64,000 bases of DNA from an uncultured Desulfomicrobiaceae bacterium (GTDB lineage Bacteria; Desulfobacterota; Desulfovibrionia; Desulfovibrionales; Desulfomicrobiaceae): positions 1-64,000 of the forward strand of contig CALKRN010000003.1 of the NCBI GenBank assembly GCA_937989665.1, given 5' to 3'. The notes below the pieces were generated by a model. That model ran no database searches. It worked only from the letters and a program-made list of their open reading frames with translations, and had not been told where the DNA came from. The position numbers and the translations under genes were made by a program. Positions 27,495 to 35,873 of the stretch are shown here, piece after piece (position 1 is the stretch's first letter; each line of letters starts with the position of its first letter).

Positions 27495-28571
27495 TTAGCG
27501 CTCGGTGCAGCTAATGCACGGGTCAATGGAGAGGGCGACCACCGGCACGTCGGCCATCTCAATCCCAGGAAGCATGGCCAAAAGGGGCGGCACATTGGCA
27601 AAAGTGGGGGTCCGGATACGCACCCGCTCCAGGAATTTAGAGCCATTGCCCTTGACATAGTACAGCAATTCTCCCCGTGGCTGCTCGGAGCGGCACACGA
27701 TCTCGCCTTCGGGCTTGGCGGCCTTCACCTTCACGCTGAGCTCGCCATCTGGTAGCTTGCGGATAAGCTGCCGCACGATGTCGATGGCCTGGTAGAGCTC
27801 GCGGAAACGCACCATGGTCCGGGCATAGGAATCGCCATCTTTTTCCACCACGGGCTCGAAATCGATGAACTTGTACGCACCGTAGCCCGTCATGCGTACA
27901 TCTTGGGCCACCCCCGAGCCGCGCAGCGTCGGCCCCACAGCCCCGAGTTCATACGCCTGTTCTTTGGTGAGCACACCAACGCCCACGGTCCGCTTCTTCA
28001 CGGTGTAGTCGTTAGTGAGGACCGGCTTTATGGCATCGAGTTCCCGTTCCAACTCATCGAGGACCTGCGCGATCCAACGGAGCTGGTCTGGCGACAAATC
28101 CCGACGGACACCACCCACTTTGTTGATGGAGATGATGACGCGATTACCTGCCGTGGCCTCCATGACATCCATGACCCGCTCGCGAATCCGCCAGCAATGC
28201 ATAAACAGACTTTCCATGCCAAAGGCATCTGCTAGCAGCCCCAGCCATAACAAATGGGAATGCATGCGGTGGAGCTCTGACCAAATAATCCGCAGGAACT
28301 CGGCCCGTTTGGGGATTTCAATGCCCAAAATCCCCTCTACACACATGCAGTACGTATGGGCATGAATACAACTACAAATCCCACAGACGCGCTCGACGAC
28401 CTGGACCATCTGATCGAGATCTTTGATGGATACCAACGTCTCCAATCCCCGATGCACATAACCGAGCATGGGAATGGCATCGGTGACGATCTCATCCTTG
28501 AGCGTAATCTTCAGATGCAGCGGCTCAGGCAAGACGGGATGTTGTGGTCCAAAAGGAATGATGGTGGACAT
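27495..28571 (-). CDS. echE: Ech hydrogenase large subunit, [NiFe] catalytic subunit
   Basis: 358 residues, group 4 [NiFe] hydrogenase catalytic subunit. Both metal-binding pairs are intact: RVCGICSCIH (C63, C66) and the terminal DPCISCTER (C352, C355). The protein stops three residues after the last cysteine, so there is no C-terminal extension for a maturation endopeptidase to remove, in keeping with Ech-type enzymes. IPMLGYVHRGLE is the NuoD-like N-terminal signature. With EchC it would catalyse ferredoxin-linked H2 formation or oxidation at the inner membrane face, coupled to ion transport by EchA/EchB. Confidence 0.95.
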   Translation of the reverse strand: MSTIIPFGPQHPVLPEPLHLKITLKDEIVTDAIPMLGYVHRGLETLVSIKDLDQMVQVVERVCGICSCIHAHTYCMCVEGILGIEIPKRAEFLRIIWSELHRMHSHLLWLGLLADAFGMESLFMHCWRIRERVMDVMEATAGNRVIISINKVGGVRRDLSPDQLRWIAQVLDELERELDAIKPVLTNDYTVKKRTVGVGVLTKEQAYELGAVGPTLRGSGVAQDVRMTGYGAYKFIDFEPVVEKDGDSYARTMVRFRELYQAIDIVRQLIRKLPDGELSVKVKAAKPEGEIVCRSEQPRGELLYYVKGNGSKFLERVRIRTPTFANVPPLLAMLPGIEMADVPVVALSIDPCISCTER

Positions 28572-28951
28572 TAGTTGCCCTCCTTCGCAGCTTGGGGCTC
28601 TTTCACAGACACTTTACAGAAGGGATAGCGTTTGACTTCTTCTTCCAAGTAAAAATGACCACCGAAATCGAGAATCAAACCATCAAAAGAAATCCCAAAA
28701 AAATCTTTGATTTCGTTTTCGATACAAAGCGCCGCGAAATAGATGTTGGAGATACTCGGCACTGTATCGCCTTTGAGGACCGTGATGCGCAGATGGGTCA
28801 TCTGGAGTTCACGGTCAAAGTGATAGATGAGATCGAAGCTATCCCCTAAATCCACACAAGAGAGGGTGACGAAACGGTACCCCACGGCCTTTAAGGAAGC
28901 GACTTCGGCCTGCAACTGGGTCTTCGCGATATTTTTGGTCTCGAGGGCCAT
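28571..28951 (-). CDS. echD: Ech hydrogenase NuoC-like subunit
   Basis: 126 residues, NuoC (30 kDa)-related hydrophilic subunit without cofactor motifs. ENEIKDFFGISFDGLILDF corresponds to the ER-D-G signature region of NuoC proteins. Ends with a charged tail. It overlaps the start of echE by one base and is 3 nt after echC, as in other ech operons. Confidence 0.88.
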   Translation of the reverse strand: MALETKNIAKTQLQAEVASLKAVGYRFVTLSCVDLGDSFDLIYHFDRELQMTHLRITVLKGDTVPSISNIYFAALCIENEIKDFFGISFDGLILDFGGHFYLEEEVKRYPFCKVSVKEPQAAKEGN

Positions 28952-28954
28952 ACG

Positions 28955-29479
28955 TTACTCCACCACCTGACGGTCTGCACGGTTGGCATAGAATTCCCGG
29001 GCCTGATGCAGCTCAGCGGCCAGGGAGTCCGTATCCTTGGCCGTGCGCTGCTCTTTGAGCTTCCCTAACGCGAGGACCACCCCATCAATGATGGCCTCGG
29101 GCTTGGCCGGGCAGCCCGGGACATAGACATCCACGGGGATCACTTTATCCACCCCGCCCACGACATTGTAGGCCTCGCGGAAAATCCCTCCCGACGTACC
29201 ACAGGCACCGATAGCGATTACGGCCCGAGGTTCGGGCATCTGGTCGTAGACGTTCCGCAAGACCTTGGCATTGCGGTGGTTCACCGTGCCAGACACAATA
29301 AGAATATCAGCATGTTTGGGATTGCCGATATTGAGGATGCCAAAACGCTCCACATCATAGATCGGCGTAAGGCAGGCCAGAATTTCAATGTCACAGCCAT
29401 TACAACTTCCACAATCAAAGTGGACAATCCACGGCGATTTAACCCGCGATGTTTCCAAAAGTTTTGTAAAGAATCCCAT
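28955..29479 (-). CDS. echC: Ech hydrogenase small subunit
   Basis: 174 residues, NuoB-like. Carries the proximal [4Fe-4S] cluster near the [NiFe] site. Ligand motifs visible are CGSCNGCDIE (C26 and C29 as the CxxC pair), IAIGACGTSGGIFRE and YVPGCPAKPE. A C-terminal extension of about 30 residues is charged and helical. It forms the electron-transfer module with EchE and EchF. Confidence 0.94.
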   Translation of the reverse strand: MGFFTKLLETSRVKSPWIVHFDCGSCNGCDIEILACLTPIYDVERFGILNIGNPKHADILIVSGTVNHRNAKVLRNVYDQMPEPRAVIAIGACGTSGGIFREAYNVVGGVDKVIPVDVYVPGCPAKPEAIIDGVVLALGKLKEQRTAKDTDSLAAELHQAREFYANRADRQVVE

Positions 29480-29493
29480 ATGAGTCTCCTGCC

Positions 29494-30354
29494 CTAAAAG
29501 CTCTTCGCATACAGCAGAGCCATGTTAAAGAGAGACAACGTAATCCCAACCGCCCAAACATATGTGAGCATCCATTTCCAAGTAAGCCGTGGAGTGATAT
29601 TATCGATAACAATCTCTGCCAAATAAGTAATGGCAAGCAAGAAAAACATTCCAATGGCACTAGTAGTCCAAAAGAGACTACAGATTGCCAAAATCAAGAC
29701 GATATCGTACCAATGTGCAATTTCCAAAATGGCGAGATATGGCCCGGAATACTCCGTGAGGACGCCACGGACGATCTCCTGGTGTCCATGGTGGCAGGCA
29801 GAAATATCAAAGGGCGACTTCCGCAGCTTGATCGTGAGGGCAAAGGTCAACACAAGATAGAGCAACGGCAGTATGAGGAAGATAGGACGATCATACGCCA
29901 CGATATCACTGATTTTGAAGCTTCCCGTAACAAAATAAATACCGACAAAGACAATCACCAGCAGGGGTTCATAGGTCAGCATTTGAATAAGTTCACGCTG
30001 TGCACCTATTTGAGAATATGGTGATGGTGTCGATAGCGCGCCAATGACCATGAATACCGCTCCTATGGTCATGACAAAGAAAATCATGAGCAGATCGCTT
30101 TGCATGGCAAAAAGGGCCAATGAAAGCATCGAGCTAATCAAATAAATATGGGCACAAAAGATTTGCCACGTATTGACGACTTGGCGGTCTTTACCAAGAA
30201 GTTTGAAGACATCGTAAAAAGGCTGAAGGATAGGTGGACCAAACCTTCCTTGGCACCACGCCGTGAGTCGACGATCGATGCCTGCAAGGAATCCACCAGC
30301 AACAGGAGCAAAGATCAAAGCCAAAATGACGAAGATGATACTTTTAATGTCCAT
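29494..30354 (-). CDS. echB: Ech hydrogenase NuoH-like membrane subunit
   Basis: 286 residues with about eight membrane helices. It anchors the catalytic module. Family motifs are GIDRRLTAWCQGRFGPPILQ near the N-terminus and RKSPFDISACHHGHQEIVRG (helix loop equivalent to the complex I acidic loop), followed by LTEYSGPYLAILE. The gene is more AT-rich than the surrounding block. Confidence 0.92.
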   Translation of the reverse strand: MDIKSIIFVILALIFAPVAGGFLAGIDRRLTAWCQGRFGPPILQPFYDVFKLLGKDRQVVNTWQIFCAHIYLISSMLSLALFAMQSDLLMIFFVMTIGAVFMVIGALSTPSPYSQIGAQRELIQMLTYEPLLVIVFVGIYFVTGSFKISDIVAYDRPIFLILPLLYLVLTFALTIKLRKSPFDISACHHGHQEIVRGVLTEYSGPYLAILEIAHWYDIVLILAICSLFWTTSAIGMFFLLAITYLAEIVIDNITPRLTWKWMLTYVWAVGITLSLFNMALLYAKSF

Positions 30355-30355
30355 C

Positions 30356-32281
30356 TTACAGCACTCCAGTCAACAAGATAATGAGGATCCCAGAGGAAAT
30401 CAGGTTGATCCATCCGGAAATACGCCCCTCGCCGATCCAGGCATCCATGTAGTAATTGGAGGTGGTAAAATTGGCCCATTGTCCCAATGGACCCTTGAAT
30501 CCGATGCGCTGCGGATTGGCGGGATCCTGCAACCCAGCTACATAGGGCGTGCTATAGGCCCGTTGGTGGACCCGCTTCCCCGAAGAGGCGCGCGCCGCCC
30601 ACGCCACGCCAAGGACCATAACCAGAAAGATGGGAAAGACAGCGAACATGCCGATGTTATTGATGAAGACGCCTTGCGCGGCGATATAGAGATCTGTGGA
30701 GTAAAACCGCTCCAAAACCGGAAGCACCATGGCCGAGTACAGGCCTGGAGCGACAAAACTCACTACGATTGCCGCCGCGGCAAGGATCACAAGCGGCACC
30801 CGCACGAGGGGCGACTGCTCTTCAGGCTCCTGCGCTTCCCCCATGACAGAGGTCATCACGAGCCCAAGCCAGCGCCCCCAGAATACCATGGTAAACGCCG
30901 AGCCAATGGCGAGCATGAGCACCACCAACGGGAGCCGAGCCGAGGCCTCCACGGCCATCCACTTGGAGAGCAATGCGCCAAAGGGAGGCAGAAACATGGT
31001 AACCATGCCGATGACCGCAATCATGGCCGTCCGCGGCATGATCCGAATAAGACCGCGCATGTCTTCAATGTCCCGGCTGCCGATGCGCTGCTCGATCGTC
31101 CCCACGCACAAGAACATAAGGCCCTTGGAGATAGCATGAAAAACAATGAGCAAAATAGCCGCCGCCATGGCCGCCGGGGTGTTGATCCCTGCGCACGCGA
31201 TGATCATACCCAAATTGCTGATGGTCGAGTAGGCGAGGATCTTCTTCCCGTTGCTCTGGGAAATGGCCAGCAGGGCGGTGGTCAGAAACGTAAAGGCGCC
31301 AAAGAGGGCCACATAGTGGCTAAACAGGGTGCCGGCAAAGGCCGGGGCAAGACGGATGACAAGATACACCCCTGCCTTCACCATGGTGCTTGAGTGGAGC
31401 AAGGCCGAGACCGGTGTGGGCGCAACCATGGCCCCACAAAGCCAGCTTTGAAACGGCACCTGGGCTGACTTGGTGAAGCCGGCAAAACAGAGCAACCCCA
31501 CCGGCAAGAGGGCCAACGAGGCTACCCCTGGGGTGCTGATAAGCTCCTGAAGCGCCAACGGCAGCCCCTTCGCCCGGAGGATAACGAGCCCCAAGATGAA
31601 GGCTACCCCGCCAAGCATGTTCATCCACAGGGCGCGGGTGGCATTGGCCACAGCGATATCTGTGCCGTCATGCTTGATGAGCATAAACGAACACAGTGTC
31701 GTCACTTCCCAGAAGAAGTAGAGCCACAACAAGTTATTGGCAAATACCAAACCGTTCATGGCCCCAAGGAAAAGAACCATGAAAAAGAAGAACCGCCCCT
31801 GGCGGGATTTCTCCACATGGAGGTGATGCTCATGTTCCTCCATATAGGATAATCCATAGATGCAAATAAGCGAACCAATAATGGAAATGATGAGACTCAT
31901 GATCATGGAGAGCTGATCTCCATAGATACTTGGAGCAGTATTTTCGGCACCATGTAAGAAAAGCTCAAGAAATGCCAACGGTATAATTTGTAATACTGTC
32001 AGCACAGCAATAAGCTTATTTTTAAGCTGATAACTAATCCCGAGAATGACGAATAAAAGAGCGAAGTCCAGGACTGCAATGAGTCCATCTGCCGGAATAC
32101 CAAAAATTGTTTCTGGATTTAGAGAAAACGCTTGACCCTGCACCAAGAGGAGTGATGCAAGAGATACGGCCACACCGGTTCCAACGACCAGTATGGAACG
32201 CAAGGGTTTACTGTCGATCAGACATCCTATCGCTGCCAAAAATGGAAGCACGATGCTGACCCACACCATTTGAGAAACCAT
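30356..32281 (-). CDS. echA: Ech hydrogenase NuoL-like antiporter subunit
   Basis: 641 residues, large polytopic subunit thought to pump H+ or Na+. Core motifs are WLYFFWEVTTLCSFMLIKHD (membrane Glu/Lys pair), SAQVPFQSWLCGAMVAPTPV, LLHSSTMVKAGVYLVIR, and KILAYSTISNLGMI. A strong SD (CAAGGAGG) precedes the ATG. It heads the minus-strand operon echABCDEF. The C-terminal part has a long helix and a final membrane segment, as in NuoL. Confidence 0.93.
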   Translation of the reverse strand: MVSQMVWVSIVLPFLAAIGCLIDSKPLRSILVVGTGVAVSLASLLLVQGQAFSLNPETIFGIPADGLIAVLDFALLFVILGISYQLKNKLIAVLTVLQIIPLAFLELFLHGAENTAPSIYGDQLSMIMSLIISIIGSLICIYGLSYMEEHEHHLHVEKSRQGRFFFFMVLFLGAMNGLVFANNLLWLYFFWEVTTLCSFMLIKHDGTDIAVANATRALWMNMLGGVAFILGLVILRAKGLPLALQELISTPGVASLALLPVGLLCFAGFTKSAQVPFQSWLCGAMVAPTPVSALLHSSTMVKAGVYLVIRLAPAFAGTLFSHYVALFGAFTFLTTALLAISQSNGKKILAYSTISNLGMIIACAGINTPAAMAAAILLIVFHAISKGLMFLCVGTIEQRIGSRDIEDMRGLIRIMPRTAMIAVIGMVTMFLPPFGALLSKWMAVEASARLPLVVLMLAIGSAFTMVFWGRWLGLVMTSVMGEAQEPEEQSPLVRVPLVILAAAAIVVSFVAPGLYSAMVLPVLERFYSTDLYIAAQGVFINNIGMFAVFPIFLVMVLGVAWAARASSGKRVHQRAYSTPYVAGLQDPANPQRIGFKGPLGQWANFTTSNYYMDAWIGEGRISGWINLISSGILIILLTGVL

Positions 32282-32450
32282 ACAACCTCCTTGAAAAAAC
32301 GTCCAACAGCCACACCATTATCGTCAACCGGGACAACCGGTTCCCTCCATGCGGGACCTGCGGAGGTCTGCTTCGAGAAAGCGAATTTTGAATGGGCCAG
32401 GCCGCTAGCCAAGGGGAGGTGTTTCGTCAAGATACATCACAGAAAATGAG
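32282..32450 (-). promoter_or_regulatory. Leader and probable promoter region of the ech operon
   Basis: About 170 bases between the pilD stop and echA. It contains ACCGGTTGTCCCGGTT-type repeats near 32328-32344 and the SD before echA. I could not identify a convincing sigma54 or sigma70 pair, so the promoter is assigned by position only. Confidence 0.35.
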
Positions 32451-32470
32451 CCTTGGTCGTCTAACCAAGG
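32451..32470 (-). terminator. Hairpin at the end of the prepilin peptidase gene
   Basis: CCTTGGT and ACCAAGG form a 7-bp stem that includes the last codons and stop of the gene; CTCATTTTC follows on the minus strand. Weak terminator candidate. Confidence 0.35.
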
Positions 32471-33219
32471 CCAATATGAGCGAGCCAGTCTCCAGCGATG
32501 AGCACAATCCATGTACCAGCACACAGAAACGGTCCAAAGGGGATGGCTGTGGCGAGACCTTGCGAGCGGTGCGTTCGGGCAATGCAAAGGACAAAGACGG
32601 CCAGGGCAAGTAGGGAAGCCAAAAGCACCACGAGGGGTAGTCGAGAGACGCCCACCAGGGCGCCTAAGCCCACCATGAGTTTGACGTCCCCCAGCCCCAG
32701 TCCCTCCACCCCGCGCCATCGGAAATACACGGCCCGCACGCCCCACAAGAGCCCAGCCCCGAGTCCCGCGCCAAGGAGCGAGTCGGTCCATGAGAGAGGG
32801 AGGAAAAGCGGCGCTGCCACGCCGAGCAGGGCCAGCGGATAAGTGAAGATATCCGGCAGCAAGAAGGTTTCCCAATCGATGGCGCTGGCCACGAGCATGA
32901 TGCCCGTGACCACCATGAGGAAGATAAACGCGAAGCTCGGCCCAAAGGCCAGGGCAAGGGCCATGGTCGACCCTCCCGAAAGGGCCTCAAGCGCCGGATA
33001 CCGCCAGGAGATGGCGGCCCCGCAGGCACGGCAGCGACCGCGGAGGAGAAAAAACGAGAGGAGGGGGATATTCTCCCACGGTCGTAGCCGGTGGCCACAA
33101 GCCGGACAATGGGAGGCTGGGTTCACGATGGAGCCTCCGGTGAGGTAGCGATGGACGCATACCGTGTAGAAACTTCCCAGACACAGCCCCAGGACCAGGG
33201 CCAGCCAAGGAAAAAACAT
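32461..33219 (-). CDS. pilD: Prepilin peptidase / N-methyltransferase (A24 family)
   Basis: Inner-membrane aspartic protease that cleaves and N-methylates type IV prepilins and pseudopilins. 252 residues. The N-terminal domain has the zinc-type cysteine pairs CPACGHRLRPWENIPLLSF and CRACGAAISWRYP. The two catalytic aspartates are in ASAIDWETFLLPD and GLGLGDVKLMVG. I chose ATG 33219, 5 nt after the upstream stop, because the longer frame to 33375 adds non-membrane sequence overlapping the EAL-HDOD gene. No pilin or secretion gene is nearby. Confidence 0.9.
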   Translation of the reverse strand: MFFPWLALVLGLCLGSFYTVCVHRYLTGGSIVNPASHCPACGHRLRPWENIPLLSFFLLRGRCRACGAAISWRYPALEALSGGSTMALALAFGPSFAFIFLMVVTGIMLVASAIDWETFLLPDIFTYPLALLGVAAPLFLPLSWTDSLLGAGLGAGLLWGVRAVYFRWRGVEGLGLGDVKLMVGLGALVGVSRLPLVVLLASLLALAVFVLCIARTHRSQGLATAIPFGPFLCAGTWIVLIAGDWLAHIGLG

Positions 33220-33224
33220 CGCTA

Positions 33225-34460
33225 TCACTGGCCTGCTCCAAGTATTTCGTCCGTCCACACAATGGCCTCGTTGTAGGCAGCCCCTACCTGGGCCAAGGGC
33301 AACCCAAGGAGTTCCGCCTGCTCCTGTACCCCCAGCCAATGGCAGCGATCGAGCTCTCGCGCCAAGGAGAGCCATGACCCAAAAGGATGGGCAGGGTCCA
33401 CGAGGATAGCACGCACCGCTGGGTCAATGGGGAGCTCCGCCAGCACTTCCTCCATGGGTTGGTCCAAGATCCCGTCGAGGAGGGAAAAGAATCCCAAAAG
33501 AAACATGGTATCTGGAGCAAAGGGCGTGCACTTCGCCTCGGCCAGGATCTGGAAAAAACGGGCCCGGATTACCGAGAGGCGCACCAATTCTTGGGCCCGG
33601 GGAGCCGCGTTCATATCGGCAAGAAGCGTCACCTGAAGCCATTGCTGGAGGTTCTTGCGGCCGAGCATGGACGCAGCCCGCTGGATGGACTCTACCTTCT
33701 TAACCAAAGCAAAGCGCACAGAATTTATATAGCGAAGCAACCGGTACGACAAAGAGACATCAGTCTCGAGAATGCGCACAAGCTGCTCGAGATCTGCGCC
33801 TAGGGAGAGCTCATGAAGGAGGCGGATACGGGTCGCCTGGCTGGCGGTGAGTTTACGGCCTTCGACGATTTCGGGTTTGCGGAAAAAATAGCCCTGAAAA
33901 TAAGTAAATCCAAGGCGTTTGCACACCTCGAACATCTCCCGACTCTCCACTTTTTCGGCAAGGAGCGTCGCCCGATAGTGGCGCAAACCCTTCACAATCC
34001 CCAAAACACTCTCGGGACTCTGGTTCAAAATATCCACCTTGACGATATCTGCCATAGCGCACAACGCTTCAAAGCCTTGCTGACCTACAAAATCATCCAA
34101 GGCTAGGGTGTACCCCGCCTGTTTGATGCGCGCACAGGCTTCCATGATTTGCGGCTCTGGCCTCACGGTCTCAAGGATTTCAATTATCGCCCGATGGGCA
34201 GGCAGGACGAAGGGGACATCGCTCAAAAGCAGGTCGCGGGGAAAATTGATGAGGATCCGCGCATCCGAGGCTACACTTGCCGTGGCGAGGTCAAAGCCAT
34301 CGGCAATGACCTGGATCGTGGCTTGGTCCCCGTTGGTGATGGCAGCCTGCCCCAGGTCAGTCTTGTTGCGAAACAAGAGCTCATAACCCCAAACCCGTTG
34401 GTCGGCAGTAAAGATGGGTTGCCGGGCCACCACAATGTTTTCGTAGTAGACATCAGTCAT
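33225..34460 (-). CDS. EAL-HDOD domain signalling protein (YuxH-like)
   Basis: 411 residues. Residues 1 to about 200 are an EAL-related domain: VARQPIFTADQRVWGYELLF, ILETVRPEPQI, LALDDFVGQQGF, LLAEKVESREMF, YFQGYFFRKPEIV. The signature starts YELLF rather than E-A-L, typical of catalytically degenerate c-di-GMP domains in this family. Residues about 205 to 400 form an HDOD domain (LEQLVRILETDVSLSYRLLR; RAASMLGRKNLQQWLQV). Such proteins are cytoplasmic signalling outputs with poorly known ligands. It lies just upstream of pilD, which may hint at a link to pili or motility. Confidence 0.85.
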   Translation of the reverse strand: MTDVYYENIVVARQPIFTADQRVWGYELLFRNKTDLGQAAITNGDQATIQVIADGFDLATASVASDARILINFPRDLLLSDVPFVLPAHRAIIEILETVRPEPQIMEACARIKQAGYTLALDDFVGQQGFEALCAMADIVKVDILNQSPESVLGIVKGLRHYRATLLAEKVESREMFEVCKRLGFTYFQGYFFRKPEIVEGRKLTASQATRIRLLHELSLGADLEQLVRILETDVSLSYRLLRYINSVRFALVKKVESIQRAASMLGRKNLQQWLQVTLLADMNAAPRAQELVRLSVIRARFFQILAEAKCTPFAPDTMFLLGFFSLLDGILDQPMEEVLAELPIDPAVRAILVDPAHPFGSWLSLARELDRCHWLGVQEQAELLGLPLAQVGAAYNEAIVWTDEILGAGQ

Positions 34461-34526
34461 ACGTTTTGGGTTGCTTGCGGGAGGCTGTCCCGCACCCCCC
34501 AGGGGCTGGCCCTGGACCCTTCGGAG

Positions 34527-35579
34527 TTAGGGAACAACCGGGGATCGGGAAAGGCCCAAGTCTTCGGGAAGTCCGAGCATGAGGTTGGCATTGACCACGG
34601 CCTGGCCCGAAGCCCCCCGGCAGAGGTTGTCAATGGCCGTCACCACAACAAGCCGATGGGTGCGGCGATCCACTACCAACCCAAGGTCACACCAATTGGT
34701 GCCCCGTACCCAGCGGGTCTCCGGCAAAACTCCTGCTGGAAGCAGGCGGAGCCACGGTTTCCCCGTCACAAAGTCGGCATAGACATCCCGCACGGTGGCC
34801 TCATCCACTCCAGGCCGCAACCGGGCGTAGCACGTGGCGAGGATGCCCCGATCCATGGGGACAAGATGGGGGTTAAAGGACACGGTGAGCGGCTGTCCGG
34901 CTGCTTGGGAAAGTTCCTGCTCGATCTCGGGAGTGTGGCGATGCCGGCCCAGGTTATAGGCCCGAAAGGTATCGTGCACCTCACAAAAGAGCGTGGCCAC
35001 CGTGGCCTTGCGCCCTGCCCCAGAGGCCCCAGATTTGGCGTCAATGACAAGATCATCGGGAAAAATAAGCTGAGCGGCCAGGGCTGGATACAGGGCAAGG
35101 ATACTCGCCGTTGGGTAACACCCTGGGTTGGCCACGAGCTGCGCCCAGCGCACGGCCTCGCCATAAAGCTCAGGGAGACCATAGACGGCTTGGGTAAGAA
35201 GATCGGGACAGCTGTGGGCCGTGGCATACCATTCCTCGTAGACCGCCCGATGACGGAGCCGAAAATCCGCGCTCAAATCCACCACCCGGCAGCCGGCAGC
35301 CAGAAGCGCATGGGCGACGTGCATCGCCGTTCCGTGGGGGACGGCAAGAAAAACCAAGTCGCAAGTTTTGGCCAAGGCAGCAGGGTCAGGTTCCTGGACC
35401 ACAATCTCGGCCATTGGTGTTTGTTGTAAATACGGGTAGAGCACACCTAAGGTCTTGCCTGCTTCGGTCCGTGACGTCGCGGCCACCAGCTCCAGCGCGG
35501 GATGTCCCACGAGAAGACGGCACAATTCCATCCCCGTATAGCCGGTTACCCCCACGATCCCCACACGCTTTCGTTCCAT
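34527..35579 (-). CDS. argC: N-acetyl-gamma-glutamyl-phosphate reductase
   Basis: Third step of arginine biosynthesis, NADPH-dependent. 350 residues. N-terminal Rossmann motif VGIVGVTGYTGMELCRLL, then FLAVPHGTAMHVAHALLAAG. The catalytic cysteine is in VANPGCYPTASILALYP, and the KSGASGAGR loop follows. GGGAGGA precedes the ATG. It stands 9 nt behind the small DUF1844 gene, in a run with a class V aminotransferase; no other arg gene is in the window. Confidence 0.95.
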   Translation of the reverse strand: MERKRVGIVGVTGYTGMELCRLLVGHPALELVAATSRTEAGKTLGVLYPYLQQTPMAEIVVQEPDPAALAKTCDLVFLAVPHGTAMHVAHALLAAGCRVVDLSADFRLRHRAVYEEWYATAHSCPDLLTQAVYGLPELYGEAVRWAQLVANPGCYPTASILALYPALAAQLIFPDDLVIDAKSGASGAGRKATVATLFCEVHDTFRAYNLGRHRHTPEIEQELSQAAGQPLTVSFNPHLVPMDRGILATCYARLRPGVDEATVRDVYADFVTGKPWLRLLPAGVLPETRWVRGTNWCDLGLVVDRRTHRLVVVTAIDNLCRGASGQAVVNANLMLGLPEDLGLSRSPVVP

Positions 35580-35588
35580 GCATCCTCC

Positions 35589-35873
35589 CTATTCTACCCT
35601 CTGGACGTATTTAAGGCGCAATTCATAGAGGATATCTGCTAAGAGACGATGTTCTTCTTGGCTTAAATTGCCTTTTGTCTTACACTGAAGCATGCATAAC
35701 ATATCGATCGTCTGTTTTGCAGCGATGAAATCCTTTCGAATTTGACCACTCTCCGGCTCAGGAACTTCACCAAGATGCACCAACGCTGTCGATGCCATCG
35801 ACAAAACAAAGGTGGAAAAATCCACTTGGGGGAATTCCTTGCAAAGACAAGTCAATTCCTCATGGTGACTCAT
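35589..35873 (-). CDS. DUF1844 family protein
   Basis: 94-residue acidic helical protein of unknown function, without membrane segments. The core reads DFSTFVLSMASTALVHLGEV, LIAAKQTIDMLCMLQCKTKG-type text and LSQEEHRLLADILYELRLKY, matching the DUF1844 pattern I know from deltaproteobacteria. Start ATG 35873 overlaps the preceding aminotransferase stop as ATGA, indicating coupling. Confidence 0.75.
   Translation of the reverse strand: MSHHEELTCLCKEFPQVDFSTFVLSMASTALVHLGEVPEPESGQIRKDFIAAKQTIDMLCMLQCKTKGNLSQEEHRLLADILYELRLKYVQRVE

Noticed and set aside
32282-32450. Sigma54-type promoter upstream of echA
   Set aside because: TGGCCC is present but no GC doublet falls at the required spacing.
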